Positions 41,510 through 51,771 of a stretch of DNA of 64,000 bases are shown here, in pieces. The translations under genes and the position numbers were made by a program. The DNA comes from Doryteuthis pealeii. Taxonomy: Eukaryota; Mollusca; Cephalopoda; Myopsida; Loliginidae. Each line of letters begins with the position of its first letter. Within the stretch, counting starts at the first letter, position 1. Below the pieces are notes generated by a model. It did no database searches. It saw only the letters and a program-made list of their open reading frames with translations, and was not told the origin of the DNA. The stretch covers positions 55,125,729 to 55,189,728 of the forward strand of contig CM042142.1 of the NCBI GenBank assembly GCA_023376005.1. The letters run 5' to 3'.

Positions 41510-41965
41510 TGATTTGGTTTGTTTTATGGCATATCAACCTCAGTGGGTCATTTAATGCCAGCAAAGTTTTTAAATAAATTCATTCTTAATAGATACTTAA
41601 TTTTTTTTTATAAACTCATATTTTTCTATTTAACCCATAGATGGGTCAGAATGGACCAGGGAGCAATGGTGATGAAGGGGTGCTCCACATTCCCCAAACC
41701 TCCAGATCTGGAACCTCACCATCAGAGTTTAATGTCATCCCCAGGACATGTAGACCCTCAGTCACCGCCTTCTAGCACACATATGATAAAAAGGATCGGG
41801 GCTTGCCATCGGGACAATAATATAGGTGCTAGGGTTTGACGTGACCAGCTGATTGATTGGAGGGAACCTCTTCAACCACCCATCTAGCCCAAGTAAGGGT
41901 CAAAGTGGAGTGTTGCATGTCATGGACTGCTCAGCCACCTGGGTTCCATCCTTATAAAGAGTTAA
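41510..41965 (-). mobile_element. RP-1 long copy
   Basis: Stem-loop at 41526-41562, body with an internal deletion of the GGTACTACCACT segment, then TAGACCCTCAGTCACCGCCT, GCTAGGGTTTGACGTGACCA and CATGTCATGGACTGCTCAGC. Confidence 0.7.
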
Positions 41966-42055
41966 CAGTTTCTGAAGTTCACAAGAAAAAAGAGATCAGC
42001 TATAAAAATGAGGATGACATGTTCTTGGGAAACAATACAAAAGAGTAAATCGTTT

Positions 42056-42290
42056 TTTTTTAGCTCAGTCAGTAGAGTGTCCGACTAGGAACCACAAGGT
42101 TGCAGGTTCGATACCAGCCCTCACTAACTCAATGTATATGTAGCACAGGGATCTGTGTGGTAAAGTGAGGAGCTGATGGTAAGTGTGGCACTCCACCTCA
42201 GATACCAAAAGCTTGATTTAGCACTAGTGAAAAGGGGATAGACTCCATCGCTGTCTGGCTGCTATTGACTTTAGGCCACCCCGATGACTA
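42056..42290 (+). mobile_element. SINE-A, near full length
   Basis: TTAGCTCAGTCAGTAGAGTG (A box), GCAGGTTCGATACCAGCCC (B box), complete body, CACCCCGATGACTACTTTTA end; tail shortened. Confidence 0.85.
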
Positions 42291-42305
42291 CTTTTACTAT
42301 TATTC

Positions 42306-42520
42306 TTGTTATTTTAACAGACTGTGCCAATACACTCTTTGAATGTTCTAACACATTGTATAAACTGAAATATAAAGTAGTTAGTATCAAGATTTGAGCT
42401 TATGTCCAACACCTTAAGGACCAGCTTTTGATGGAGCTTGCATTAACTGCTGGTCATTCTGTAGACTATTTGTAAAGTACAGGTTCACAGCTTATCACCC
42501 ATGAGAAGGAAAAACTCTGA
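42306..42520 (+). repeat. Segment duplicated at 47.83 kb
   Basis: CAAGATTTGAGCTTATGTCC, AACACCTTAAGGA, CATTCTGTAGACTATTTGTA and neighbouring sequence recur at 47826-48040 in the same orientation, about 85 percent identical. Confidence 0.75.
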
Positions 42521-43050
42521 ATCTAAGATCAGGAGACAGGAAACTCCACCCATAAAAACCCACTTGCTACAAAACCATGGTTCTCATGAGTGGAGTTGAT
42601 AGCTCTATACACCCTGATTTTAAATTCAGAGTCTTTTCTCCTAGACTGGTTGCCTATTGACAATGTTAGCAAGCCCAGTTTGCCATACTTTTTATCCACA
42701 GAGTGAAACAAGATGGTTTAATGCTTTCTCCAAAGGCATTAGCACAAAATGAAATACAAATATAATCATGCTAATGCGCATGATTCCAACTCTTCTTCTA
42801 CCCTCCCTCCAGCTATAGGTAAATAGTGGGGCAAAGGTAGGTCCTTAGCTTTGGTAAGGCAACTAGTCTAGGAGAAGAAAAACTCTGAATTTAAACTAAC
42901 TCTACTCTGCTTAAGAAAATTGACTGCGTCACCACCCGAAGTTGTGGAGGGGTTGGGTAAATACAAATAAAATCACGTTCAGGATTTGAACTTGGCTTGC
43001 CGAGTCTATTTCATTGAATGATAACAATTACACCACTCCTTTTGCCTTAA
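42478..43050. mobile_element. Mosaic of SINE-B pieces
   Basis: 42478-42778 is minus sense (AGTCTTTTCTCCTAGACTGG, TTTCTCCAAAGGCATTAGC). 42779-42975 is plus sense without a head. 42976-43050 is a minus-sense head (CAGGATTTGAACTTGG B box, ACAATTACACCACTCC A-box region) joined to the previous tail. Confidence 0.65.
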
Positions 43051-43342
43051 CTATTAATAAAATAAAGAGCTCTTTTTGACATTCTCAAATGGTTTCCAAA
43101 TGTGACAGGAACTTGAAATAGGTCAGAGAGCACAATGGCCAAAATGTTAGGATGCAGCCAACAAATACAAGGAAATTGATTCAAAATGTATATAAAATAT
43201 ACTAGTTCACCTGTGTCATCAAAAAAAAAAAAAAAAAAGAAAAAAAAAAGGTCAATTTATTTTGTAGTTGCATTATACTTACTAGCAATAATATGCACCC
43301 ACCAGGTTTAAGTTTTAATGTAAGGAAATATATTAAATTATA

Positions 43343-43903
43343 AGTAAGTAAGTAAAGTTGTCGGGCAGCTGTTGGAATTTTTGTTATAAGGCGTGTGCCA
43401 GATGTTCACTTCTAATTATAGACTCACCGATAACCATGTGACCAACCTATTGACCAACCACTTGCAATATTCTGCTGCTGATATTATTTATACTGGCCTT
43501 TTCTGGTCATACCTAATCATTACTACTTGGATCTTCTTGGACGACGGACCATAGGATTCTATATCACAGGACTTATTCACTTACCAAAGGATTCTATATT
43601 ACAGGACTTACTTACTTATTTATTTAAGTTCTTTACAACTGGCCAAGGATAGCGGCCAGATACTTAACAGCGGCCTAAAGTCGGTATCAGCCAGTCAGCG
43701 AGGAGTCTATCCCTTTTCACTAGCGCTAGACCAAGGAGATTGTTTTGGCATCTGGGGTGGGGCGCCACACCTACCATCAGCTCCTTACTTTATCGCACAG
43801 ATCCCTGTGCTACTCATACGCTGAGTTGGTGAGGACCAGAATCAAACTAGGAACCATATGGTTTCTAGCCGAACGCTCTACCAACTGAGCTAACCCGGCC
43901 CTA
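43343..43903 (-). mobile_element. SINE-A split by a solo LTR
   Basis: Tail part 43343-43369 (TAAGTAAGTAAGTAAAGTTG), then the LTR, then 43670-43903 with body, B box and A box. Otherwise close to consensus. Confidence 0.9.
43370..43669. mobile_element. Solo LTR, TGTTG family, copy 3
   Basis: 300 bp from TGTTGGAATTTTTGTTATAA to GCGGCCAGATACTTAACA, flanked by GCAGC (43365-43369) and GCGGC (43670-43674), a 5-bp duplication with one mismatch of the SINE-A sequence GCGGC. It is the youngest layer in a three-level nest. Confidence 0.85.
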
Positions 43904-44507
43904 AGAATATATATAAAAAGATTGCACTTTTATTATATTTCAATTTATTTCTATATAAAATCATTCATAGGATTGATTTTAATACATTCGAGAATAAAAC
44001 AATAATATTAGAGATCAATAACACCAATTGATTATTTATTAACCCCGGTTTTGTTAAAAACCTGTATGCTAATTACCCACACCATATATTATGTAAACCT
44101 TTATTTCTTAGTGATATATAAGTCACATTGCAGGATTTTAAATGTACTAATAACATGGGCTGTTTTGAGGAAAATCTAATTCAGATTTTCATAGACATTG
44201 TTAAGAAAGAAGATTTATTCAATGTATTGTTGATTTTGACTATAAACTAAATACTCATGGATAAACTTACACAATTCCTGATGGTATTGTGACATAAGCA
44301 ATGATGTAGTTTCAGTTACAAGCAGACAGAAAACGAATCTCCATTATATCCTTATAAAATATTGGTTCTACATTTTCTTGTTTATGTCAAATACTCCCCA
44401 AATATTAAACTAAAATTAAGTAAAGATAACAACTAATCATCTGCCTTGAATCAATGAAAACAATTATAATAAACAAAACTAATTAAAAAATCGAGGCATG
44501 AATTTAA

Positions 44508-44739
44508 CTCTTAACATCCTGTTGAGAATCTTCCAAGTCCAGAACCCCATTCCGATAAGGATTTATCAAAAAATGGCAAAAAATGACCTTTTCATTTAAA
44601 TTTACCTGTTATTTCCCTTAAATCAAAGACTTCTAAATTTTTAATATTACATTTAAACAAAGGCTATTATTTGGGGCAGATTAGGAAAACGAATGTAACT
44701 TCCAGGTGGGTGGAATGAGGTGGTATAGGACATTAAGAG
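44508..44739. mobile_element. TTAA-flanked MITE, copy 2
   Basis: 232 bp, ends CTCTTAACATCCT and GGACATTAAGAG, flanked by TTAA at 44504-44507 and 44740-44743. The paralogous empty site (TTAA at 45801-45804) has a single TTAA. About 88 percent identical to 1689-1922. Confidence 0.9.
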
Positions 44740-44826
44740 TTAAGCATATCATTCTTTAAAAACTATGCATTATAGTTAGAATGGTTCAAAAAAGAAAGAT
44801 CACACCTTTTGTATTAAGGAAAAGAT

Positions 44827-45400
44827 CACTTCATATGATGTAATGGTTAGCAAACAAGATTAGCAGATATTCTCTATTACTCACAGGCCATGAAGAACAA
44901 GAGGAAAGACTATGCTGCAAATTTTTTCAACAAACTCAATCATCCCCTCCAACTAACCATGCTTTGTTTTTTCTCACAGAACAATTGTTAGTTTGTACTG
45001 TTTCTAAAAGATGTACAAATAATGATGAAAATCTAACACCCAGTCCACATAATGGTGTTTGGGGTAGTCACTAGTGATGGCGACGTTATGTTCCTCAATT
45101 GATCTTCTCACATGGCTTCAGACAACACAGCGGACTACATCAAGTGCCTCAAGTATGTAGTGCTGCTCTGGATTGAGAACATGACTGTTGGAAGACCCAA
45201 TGTCTGGCATCAGGACAGTGCCCAGCCATATAAGGAGAAGCCAGTCTTGGCTGTGAGAAAATTTCTGTGAATACATCATCCCTAACATCTGACCGCCTAA
45301 ATCCCTTTGATTGTTACCGAGTTCAATTCTCACTGGGTACCCCATACTTCTGTCCATGTGCCACAACTAAGCTAAGATTAGTAAATAACTATATAAACAT
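44827..45400 (+). mobile_element. SINE-C copy interrupted by a mariner relic
   Basis: Head GATGTAATGGTTAGCAAAC at 44827-44890 and 3' half GAGTTCAATTCTCACTGGG ... AATAACTATATAAAC at 45310-45400. The insert between them carries mariner coding sequence. Confidence 0.65.
45052..45306 (+). pseudogene. mariner-like transposase relic, catalytic region
   Basis: An uninterrupted frame (one stop at codon 17) from 45052 reads MVFGVVTSDGDVM, then NTADYIKCLKYVVLLWIEN, MTVGRPNVWHQDSAQPYKEK and PVLAVRKFL. The pattern MVFGVVSS.G...N...Y...L...V.PW....YVWQQDSAPxH identifies the segment between the first and second catalytic aspartates of mariner transposases; the second aspartate (QD) is still present. After a stop, PNI-PPKSL corresponds to the conserved PNIWPPNSPD segment with its tryptophan and aspartate codons lost. 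The HxN-terminal part is absent. It is a different lineage from the 14.1-kb relic. An 82-residue minus frame here is a shadow. Confidence 0.75.
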
Positions 45401-45429
45401 ATATTAGTAAATAACTATATAAACAGACA

Positions 45430-45545
45430 AAGGCACCATGTGGTGTAATGGTTAGCAAACTAGATTAGCAGACAATTATTATTCTCAAGGGTACTCCATA
45501 CTTCTGTCCTTGTGCTATAACTAAGCTAAGTAAATAGCTATATAA
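45430..45545 (+). mobile_element. SINE-C copy
   Basis: ATGTGGTGTAATGGTTAGCA head, CCATACTTCTGTCCTTGTGC, ACTAAGCTAAGTAAATAGC 3' end; a deletion removes most of the B box. Confidence 0.65.
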
Positions 45546-45596
45546 AAAAAGAATAAAACCTCACTTGCTTTAATGGATAGGATCTTAAAAAATTCT

Positions 45597-46310
45597 GACA
45601 GCCAAAAAAAATAAAATTTGCATAAATGCAAATGACATAGAAAACATGTCACATGATATGGGCAAAACTTTTCAAACCAATCATAATTAACTTTGAGGTC
45701 ATTTGATCTTTGTGCATGCTATATAAGAAACTAATTGAAAACCCAGAGGAGGGATGCTATTTTTAACTATGATGCATATAGTCTTTAAAGAATGATATGC
45801 TTAAATTTATTATATATTTTAAATTAGTTTTGCTTATTATAATTGTTTTCATTGATAGCTAGAATACAAGGCAAGTAATCAGTTGTCATCTTAATTTTAG
45901 TTTAATATTTGGGAAGTATTTGACAAACAAGAAAATGCAGAACCAATATTTTATAAGTATAATGCGACTACAAAATAAATTGACCTTTTTTTTTTTTTGA
46001 TGACACAGGTGAACTAGTATATTCTATATACATTTTGAATCAATTTCCTTGTATTTGTTGGCTGCATTTGACTAACATTTTGGCCATTGTGCTCTTGACC
46101 TATTTCAAATTCCTGTCACATTTAGACAGCAAGATTAATAAATATCTGACTGCCAAAAAATAAAATTTGCATATATGTAAAAAAAAGACATAGAAAGCAT
46201 ATCACATGATAAAGACAAAACTTTTCAAGCCAATCATAATCAACTTTGATGAGTCATTTGATATTACTGCATGCTATATAAGAAACTAATTGAAAATCCA
46301 GAGGAGGGAC
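45597..46310. repeat. Direct repeats flanking an inverted paralogue of 43.1-44.8 kb
   Basis: 45597-45760 and 46145-46310 are direct repeats of about 165 bp (AAAATTTGCATA, AACTTTTCAA, CATGCTATATAAGAAACTAA, CCAGAGGAGGGA) with a TATATAAG box. Between them, 45763-46130 is the reverse complement of 43096-43281 + 44355-44507 + 44744-44783 and lacks the Helitron and MITE found there. The arrangement resembles a small element with long direct terminal repeats, but TG...CA ends are not seen. Confidence 0.7.
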
Positions 46311-46319
46311 ACTTTTCAT

Positions 46320-46520
46320 CTGACTCCCCATGAGGTCTGAATGTGACACAAGTTCGGTTTAATGTGAGGTGCTCAGCAGGAAGCAAGCCACCCATGAATT
46401 GATTTTAAAAATTGCTTAGATTCCATTGGCACTCCCCTTCAGACATGCCTCAAGCACTGGGCAATGAACCCCACCCTTAACCCAGAGGAGAAATGCAAAG
46501 AATTTAACAAGGTGTCTACC
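46320..46520 (+). repeat. Dispersed repeat G
   Basis: GAATGTGACACAAGTTCGG, GCACTCCCCTTCAGACATGC, CTCAAGCACTGGGCAATGAA. Confidence 0.45.
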
Positions 46521-46856
46521 CTCAGCTATGACACTTGACAATTCTCAACTTGAAAAAAAAAAAAAAAAAAAAAAATCATTCAGACTACTGAAAACACTTT
46601 ACCATTGCAACCACCAACAGCACACTACTTTTCTACTAAGACTCAAATAGGTTTATTCAATTACATCACTATCATGACTACTAGGGTTAGTGAAATGTTT
46701 TGCAATATTTTAGAATCTTACAATTTTTATGGAGTAGGTGTATATGCATGTTGCACCATTCTTTCATGATTTCGTTAAAAAATCCACCATGTAGCTTTTG
46801 GATAGGATAGAAAAGTGTCACCTCATTAATAACTTGAAATAGTATATATATATATG

Positions 46857-47200
46857 TAAAATTAAACAAAAGACACATCTCCTGTTTAACAATTTTATTT
46901 TTTATCTTTTTGAGTTTTCTGGCCAACTTTTCAATGTTTGGGTGGAATTTGTGGATAAGTCCACCAAAGTTCAAGTCCCGAGTACTTTCGGCACTTCGAA
47001 GTGCCATCATCAGGGGTGATGTATTCCACATTTTTTAAATTATATTAATGTAGAGGCTGGAAGGAGAAGAATTGATGAGAAAGGTGTTGTAGGCATTTTA
47101 AAATGTGTGTAACATTAAAAAGTTGGCCAGAAAACTCGAAAAGATCAAAAATAAAATTGTTAAACAGGAGATGTGTCTTTTGTTTAATTATACATGTATA
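46857..47200. repeat. Foldback element with hammerhead-like core
   Basis: Left arm 46857-46932 (AAATTAAACAAAAGACACAT, CTCCTGTTTAACAATTTTAT, TTTTCTGGCCAACTTTT) is inverted at 47117-47190. Between them the minus strand has CTGATGATGGCACTTCGAAG then TGCCGAAAGTAC, i.e. CTGATGA, a perfect GGCACTT/AAGTGCC stem, and GAAA. One unpaired T lies between CTGATGA and the stem. It is adjacent to (TA)n at 46843-46855 and 47233-47271. Confidence 0.7.
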
Positions 47201-47227
47201 AATGAAAAAATGCTACCCAAATACACA

Positions 47228-47232
<5 letters not shown>

Positions 47233-47271
<39 letters not shown>
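47233..47271. repeat. (TA)n microsatellite
   Basis: About 19 TA units. Confidence 0.95.
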
Positions 47272-47274
<3 letters not shown>

Positions 47275-47825
47275 GCACATACATTGCATGATTAAAGTAG
47301 TTCAAGCCATGGAAGGTACCATCTGTGGTTGGTAGTATCATGGTAGTTGATGAAGATGTCAATAAAAACGTTTTTTGTAGTTTCCTTGACAAAAAAGAAT
47401 TGCTTACTCTTTTGAGTTCTTTTATATTGTTGCTCTTACTCTCTATATACAAGAGTAAGTCAAAGTTTTTGTGATATTTTGGTACATGCTAGGTTGCACC
47501 ACATATTGTGTGACCAAAGCCGTTCAATCCGTGGAAGGTACCTACTGTAGTACAGTAGTACCATGGTAGTTGATGCACTTGCATATACATTCCTTCACTC
47601 AACATATGATTTGAAAGCTGCACAGATGAATATGCAATGTAGTTTAATTTAGAAACTTATGCTTTATGAGTTCAAACTGGACCATGGTAGCAACTAAAAA
47701 CATTTATTGCGCAAAAGTGTAGTTGATCACAGTTCAGTATCTAGGGAGTTCAAGAAACTTTGCTATGGAATTAGTTTCACTATTAATCTATTACTAGTTT
47801 TACTATCTTATTATCATTGTTCTTA

Positions 47826-48040
47826 TGACACACTGTGTCAATACACATTTTGAATCCTCTAACACATAGTATAAACTAAAAAATAAAGTTGTTAGCGTCA
47901 AGATTTGAGCTTACATCCAACACCTTAAGGAGCAGTCTTTGAAGGAGCTCGACTTAACTGTTGCTGATTCTGTAGACTCTTTGTAAAGCATAGGGTCACA
48001 GATCTATCACCCAAAAGAAGGAAAAACTTTGAATGTCACC
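47826..48040 (+). repeat. Segment duplicated from 42.31 kb
   Basis: Direct copy of 42306-42520; GTCAAGATTTGAGCTTACAT, CCAACACCTTAAGGAGCAG, GATTCTGTAGACTCTTTGTA. Confidence 0.75.
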
Positions 48041-48239
48041 AGAACTTCAACTATTAGGCACATGAATTCCAGTGGTCTAATCTATAGAGGCAAATCAAGC
48101 CAGTAGCACTCTGAGAGTATCAGACAAGTCCAGTGCAGTTTGTTACTTTCATTACCTCGGCCAAAGCATCCAGAGCTTTTGAACTGAGCCTCACATTACC
48201 AAAATATTGCCAAAACTTTGAGTCATTCAACTATATAAC

Positions 48240-48492
48240 TAAGTTGGCAATGTGGCCTATTGTCAATATCAGCCAGATAGCAAGGGAGTCTATCCCTGTT
48301 CATTAGCGCTAGACCAGAGAGATTTTTTTGCTGAGTGGAGCGCCAGACCTACCATCAGCGCCCCACTTTACTTCCCAGATCAGATTATTTAATCTGTGCT
48401 ACTCATGTGCTGAGTTGGCGGGGACCAGTATTAAACCTGGAACCTTGTGATTCCTAGGTGAGTACTCTACCAACTGAACTAAACTGGCACCT
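48240..48492 (-). mobile_element. SINE-A, diverged subtype
   Basis: GTGGCCTATTGTCAATATCA tail side, TACCAACTGAACTAAACTGG A-box side. Confidence 0.8.
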
Positions 48493-49013
48493 CATAACTA
48501 AAGATGCAAATTTGACTAATTCAGTTTCCTATTTTACCACAGTCATAAACTTACTTTTCAAAGACTATCAATTCTTATGTCTTTGTCATGAACTCACTTC
48601 AAACACCTCACGAATGAGTCTGAGGGAAGTTACATCATTAGATTCACAAAAAAACTCATCACTTTAAGCATTCACAAGTGGTCGGATCAAGCTCAATGCA
48701 AATCCTCTACATAAAAGAATTATCTTTCCATTTACATAATTTCTAGCAGTGCATTTCATTCATGCTTTGTTTTGCACGACATGCCTTTTGTTTCCTCTTA
48801 CAACTAACGACTGCTGCTACCTACTTGTACTTTCTAAGGGTTAGAGAGACTTTACTGACAATGTTATTTTCTCTTCAATTCAATAAGTATGTTCAGCCTG
48901 ACTCTTGATTGGAGGATAACTAAACTTCTACAAGGCCACTGAGTGTAGTTAGAAGGCCACAGAGTGTAGTTAGCTAACCCCCACAACAATTGTTACTGGG
49001 TTTACTTAAGAGA
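48493..49013. other. Unassigned DNA
   Basis: A short direct repeat CACTGAGTGTAGTTAGAAGG / CACAGAGTGTAGTTAG at 48940-48972. Nothing else recognised. Confidence 0.4.
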
Positions 49014-49455
49014 GAAAAATGATATTATATTCTAACTTGAATGAAAAAAAAAATTTTTAAATATGAAATATAAAAAAATATAAAAGATAAGAATATAAAA
49101 TTTTTCTTATAAAATATAAGAATATAAAATATAAAATTTTTTTTTATAAAATATAAAAATATAAAATAAAAAATATAAAAATATAAAAAAATATATAAAA
49201 TATAAAAATATAAAAAAAAAGATATAAAATATTAAAATATTAAAAAAAATATAAAATATAAAATATTAAAAAAAATATATAAAATATAAAAATATTTTTT
49301 AAAAATATAAAAATATAAAATAATATTTAAAAAATAAAATAAATATAAAAATATTTAAAAAATATGAAAATATAAAAATATTTTTTTTAAATATAAAATA
49401 TAAAAATATAAAAAAAAAGAAATAAGAAAAATGATATTATATTCTAACTTGAATG
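49014..49455. repeat. ATAAAATAT low-complexity block between duplicated flanks
   Basis: About 385 bp made almost only of A and T (TATAAAA/ATATAAAAA units) is bracketed by GAAAAATGATATTATATTCT-AACTTGAATG at 49014-49044 and again at 49427-49456. Confidence 0.9.
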
Positions 49456-49594
49456 CATTGATAAATTAGTTTGAAAAAGAAAAAAAAAATCTATACAAAG
49501 TTAACAAATGACAATAAGAAATTACATCAATAAAAATTGGTAAAAAGTCAAAAGATTATGATCATTAGTATTTTCCATATTAGGCTATGCCAGT

Positions 49595-49690
49595 TTTAGT
49601 TGGCTTATTTATTTAATGGCATATCAACTCCTTATAGGTTATTTTAAACCAAAATTTACATTTGTTTGCACACAGTCGTATATCAAATAT
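49595..49690 (-). mobile_element. RP-1 end fragment
   Basis: TTTAATGGCATATCAACTCC/TAGGTTATTTTAAACC and a short body piece. Confidence 0.5.
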
Positions 49691-49707
49691 GACTATCTAA
49701 AAAAAAG

Positions 49708-50114
49708 GCGGTGGAGTGGCCTATTGTCGGTATCAGCCAGATTATAATGGCGTCTATCTACTTTTTGCTTGTGCAAATTTTATATATATATTTTATATAT
49801 AAAGAGTGCTCAGTATCAGTGATAGAGCATCTGTAGATACAAGTTAAAATAGCATAAAGTAAAGTTAGCAGAGCGGACTATTGTCAGTAACAGCTGGACA
49901 GTGAGGGAGTCTATCTACTTTTTGCTTGTGTTAAATCAGGGAGATTACTTTTGCTGATATGGAGCAAAACACCTACTGTAAGCTCCCAACTTTACCGCAC
50001 AGATCAGATTACCCAATCTGTGCTACTAATACGCTGAGTTGGCAGAGGCTGGTATCGAAACAGGAACCTTGTGATTCCTAGGCAAGTGCTCTACCAACTG
50101 AGCTAAACCAGCCC
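49708..50114 (-). mobile_element. SINE-A fragment and full SINE-A copy
   Basis: 49708-49778 is a tail-end fragment (GGAGTGGCCTATTGTCGG ...). 49858-50114 is a full-length copy of the same diverged subtype with A and B boxes. A TATATAT tract lies between. Confidence 0.8.
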
Positions 50115-50217
50115 CCTTCCTATCAAATATAAATACTTTGCACACAGTTATGTCTATAAGTGTTCCTATCAAATAATTTTTATAATTATATAGTGTCAAT
50201 TTCCTATTCTCATTTAA

Positions 50218-50492
50218 GGACGTCTCATCATGGTATAATGATTAGCTATCTATTCTCACAGATCTAATACTACTGAATAGCGAATTTGATCCTCACTGGA
50301 TGCACCATACTTATGACCTTTTGTGACACACTATGTGGCCTCACCTACCATCAGCTCCCAAATGCTTTACTGCACAGATCAAATTAATTAAGCTATGCTA
50401 CTCATGTGCTGATTTGGTGGGGACCAGTATCGAACCTGGAACTTTGCAATTCCTCGAGGGATGCTCTACCAAATGAGCTAAATTGAAGTCCC
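50218..50492. mobile_element. SINE-C joined to an inverted SINE-A part
   Basis: 50218-50335 is plus-sense SINE-C (ATGGTATAATGATTAGC, GATCCTCACTGGATGC). 50338-50492 is the head half of a minus-sense SINE-A (CACCTACCATCAGCTCCC, GGTATCGAACC, CTACCAAATGAGCTAAA). Confidence 0.7.
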
Positions 50493-50514
50493 TTCCCTTA
50501 TTCTTGCTTGGTTT

Positions 50515-50780
50515 GTTGTTGTTGGATGGATTTTACGGTATGTCAACCCTTGTTGGGTTATTTTATGTCAAAAACATTTTAATGAGTATTCCAAAATTTT
50601 TTTTTTAAACTCAATTTTTAAAAAATTAATATCTATTTAACCCATTGATAGGACCCTAATAGGTACAACCACTCCGGGTCAGAGTGGACCTGGGAGTAAT
50701 GGTAATGACCAGGTAATCCACACTCAAAAATTGCAACTTCACCATTAGATGCTGTTTAACGTCATACCCAGGACATTAAT
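50515..50780 (-). mobile_element. RP-1 copy
   Basis: TTTTACGGTATGTCAACCC/GGGTTATTTTATG stem-loop, AACCCATTGATAGGACCC, CCACTCCGGGTCAGAGTGG, AATCCACACTC. Confidence 0.7.
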
Positions 50781-51180
50781 TCTTCCTTGATGATAATCAT
50801 ATCTAGTAAACTTTTTCTAGTTTTCAAAATTTAAAAAAAAAAAAAAAAAAAAATACCAATAGGAATGTGGAAACTAAACTTCCTATATAGTCTACTTCAT
50901 TGTTTTCTTCACTTTGCTCATTTCACTTACATTTCTACTTCCTGGGTATTTGTCTCACCCCCCCTCCCCCATCTCATCACTAATCTTTTCTTTTTAATTT
51001 CTACCTCTCCTACTTACATCTCTTCCTTACTCTCTTACCTGCTGATGTCTTTGAAGTTACCTGCATCTCTCACTTTTCACCTGTGTCATTCTCATTAGTC
51101 TCGTTCAAGCCACCCACTTTTTCCTTCACCTGTGAAATTCTTATTTAAAGCAACATTCTTGCCTTTCATCTTCGAAGCAT
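50781..51180. other. Pyrimidine-rich unassigned DNA
   Basis: An A run of about 20 at 50832-50853 (possible retroposon tail) is followed by C/T-rich DNA with CACCCCCCCTCCCCC. The 77-residue frame here is low complexity. Confidence 0.4.
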
Positions 51181-51193
51181 TTCTGTGTCATCA

Positions 51194-51196
<3 letters not shown>

Positions 51197-51231
<35 letters not shown>
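51197..51231. repeat. (CT)n microsatellite
   Basis: About 17 CT units within C/T-rich DNA. An (AAAT)n tract lies at 51419-51441. Confidence 0.95.
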
Positions 51232-51236
<5 letters not shown>

Positions 51237-51504
51237 CTCAGTCTCTTATCCCATCTGTGTCTTGCACTCCCCTACTGATGCCTTTTATCCAACTCGGTCA
51301 TTACACACTCCACTCCACCCCTCTACTCATCTCTATACTTTTACTTTATTGTTCGCCAAAACAGTATTCAAATTCCACTTTTTCCTAGTGCCAAATCTCT
51401 TTACTTCAATTCTTAAAAAAAATAAATAAATAAATAAATAAAACACTCAATCTTGGTTTCATCTTTTATTCACTCAGCCTAGTTCAGAGCAGCAGAAACC
51501 TAAA

Positions 51505-51570
51505 TTAGGTTGGTTGGTGGGTTGGTTAATTTTATGGCATGTCAACCCTTATTGGTTATTTAATACTGAA
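51505..51570 (-). mobile_element. RP-1 end fragment
   Basis: TTGGTTGGTGGGTTGG tail, TATGGCATGTCAACCC/TTGGTTATTTAATAC. Confidence 0.6.
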
Positions 51571-51771
51571 GTCAGTTTTTTTTTCAAGCAATTATATCTC
51601 AATATAATACAGATAAAAATGCTAATTAGAATCTCACTCCTTCCTAAAAAAAAAAAATGTATCAATATCATCATGGATTTCAGTTACACTGTCCACCAGT
51701 CTTGTGGCTTTAATTAACTAATGATAATCATCCTCAAATAACTATTCTTAATCCTAATAATTTATAGTTAT

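Larger units (their letters stand above)
43282..44354 (-). mobile_element. Non-autonomous Helitron, copy 4, with two nested insertions
   Basis: The minus-strand 3' end is GTGCATATTATTGCTAG next to T, and the 5' end at 44354 reads TAAGGATATAATGGAGATTC (TC lost by mutation). An uninserted paralogue at 45953/45954 shows the pre-insertion sequence AATATTTTA-TAAGTATAAT, so the element entered exactly between A and T without duplication. Inside lies SINE-A (43343-43903), itself split by a solo LTR. Confidence 0.85.

Noticed and set aside
45118..45366. 82-residue minus-strand frame
   Set aside because: Shadow of the plus-strand mariner transposase relic.
46687..47031. 114-residue minus-strand frame
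   Set aside because: It crosses the foldback element, including its arm and the hammerhead-like core.
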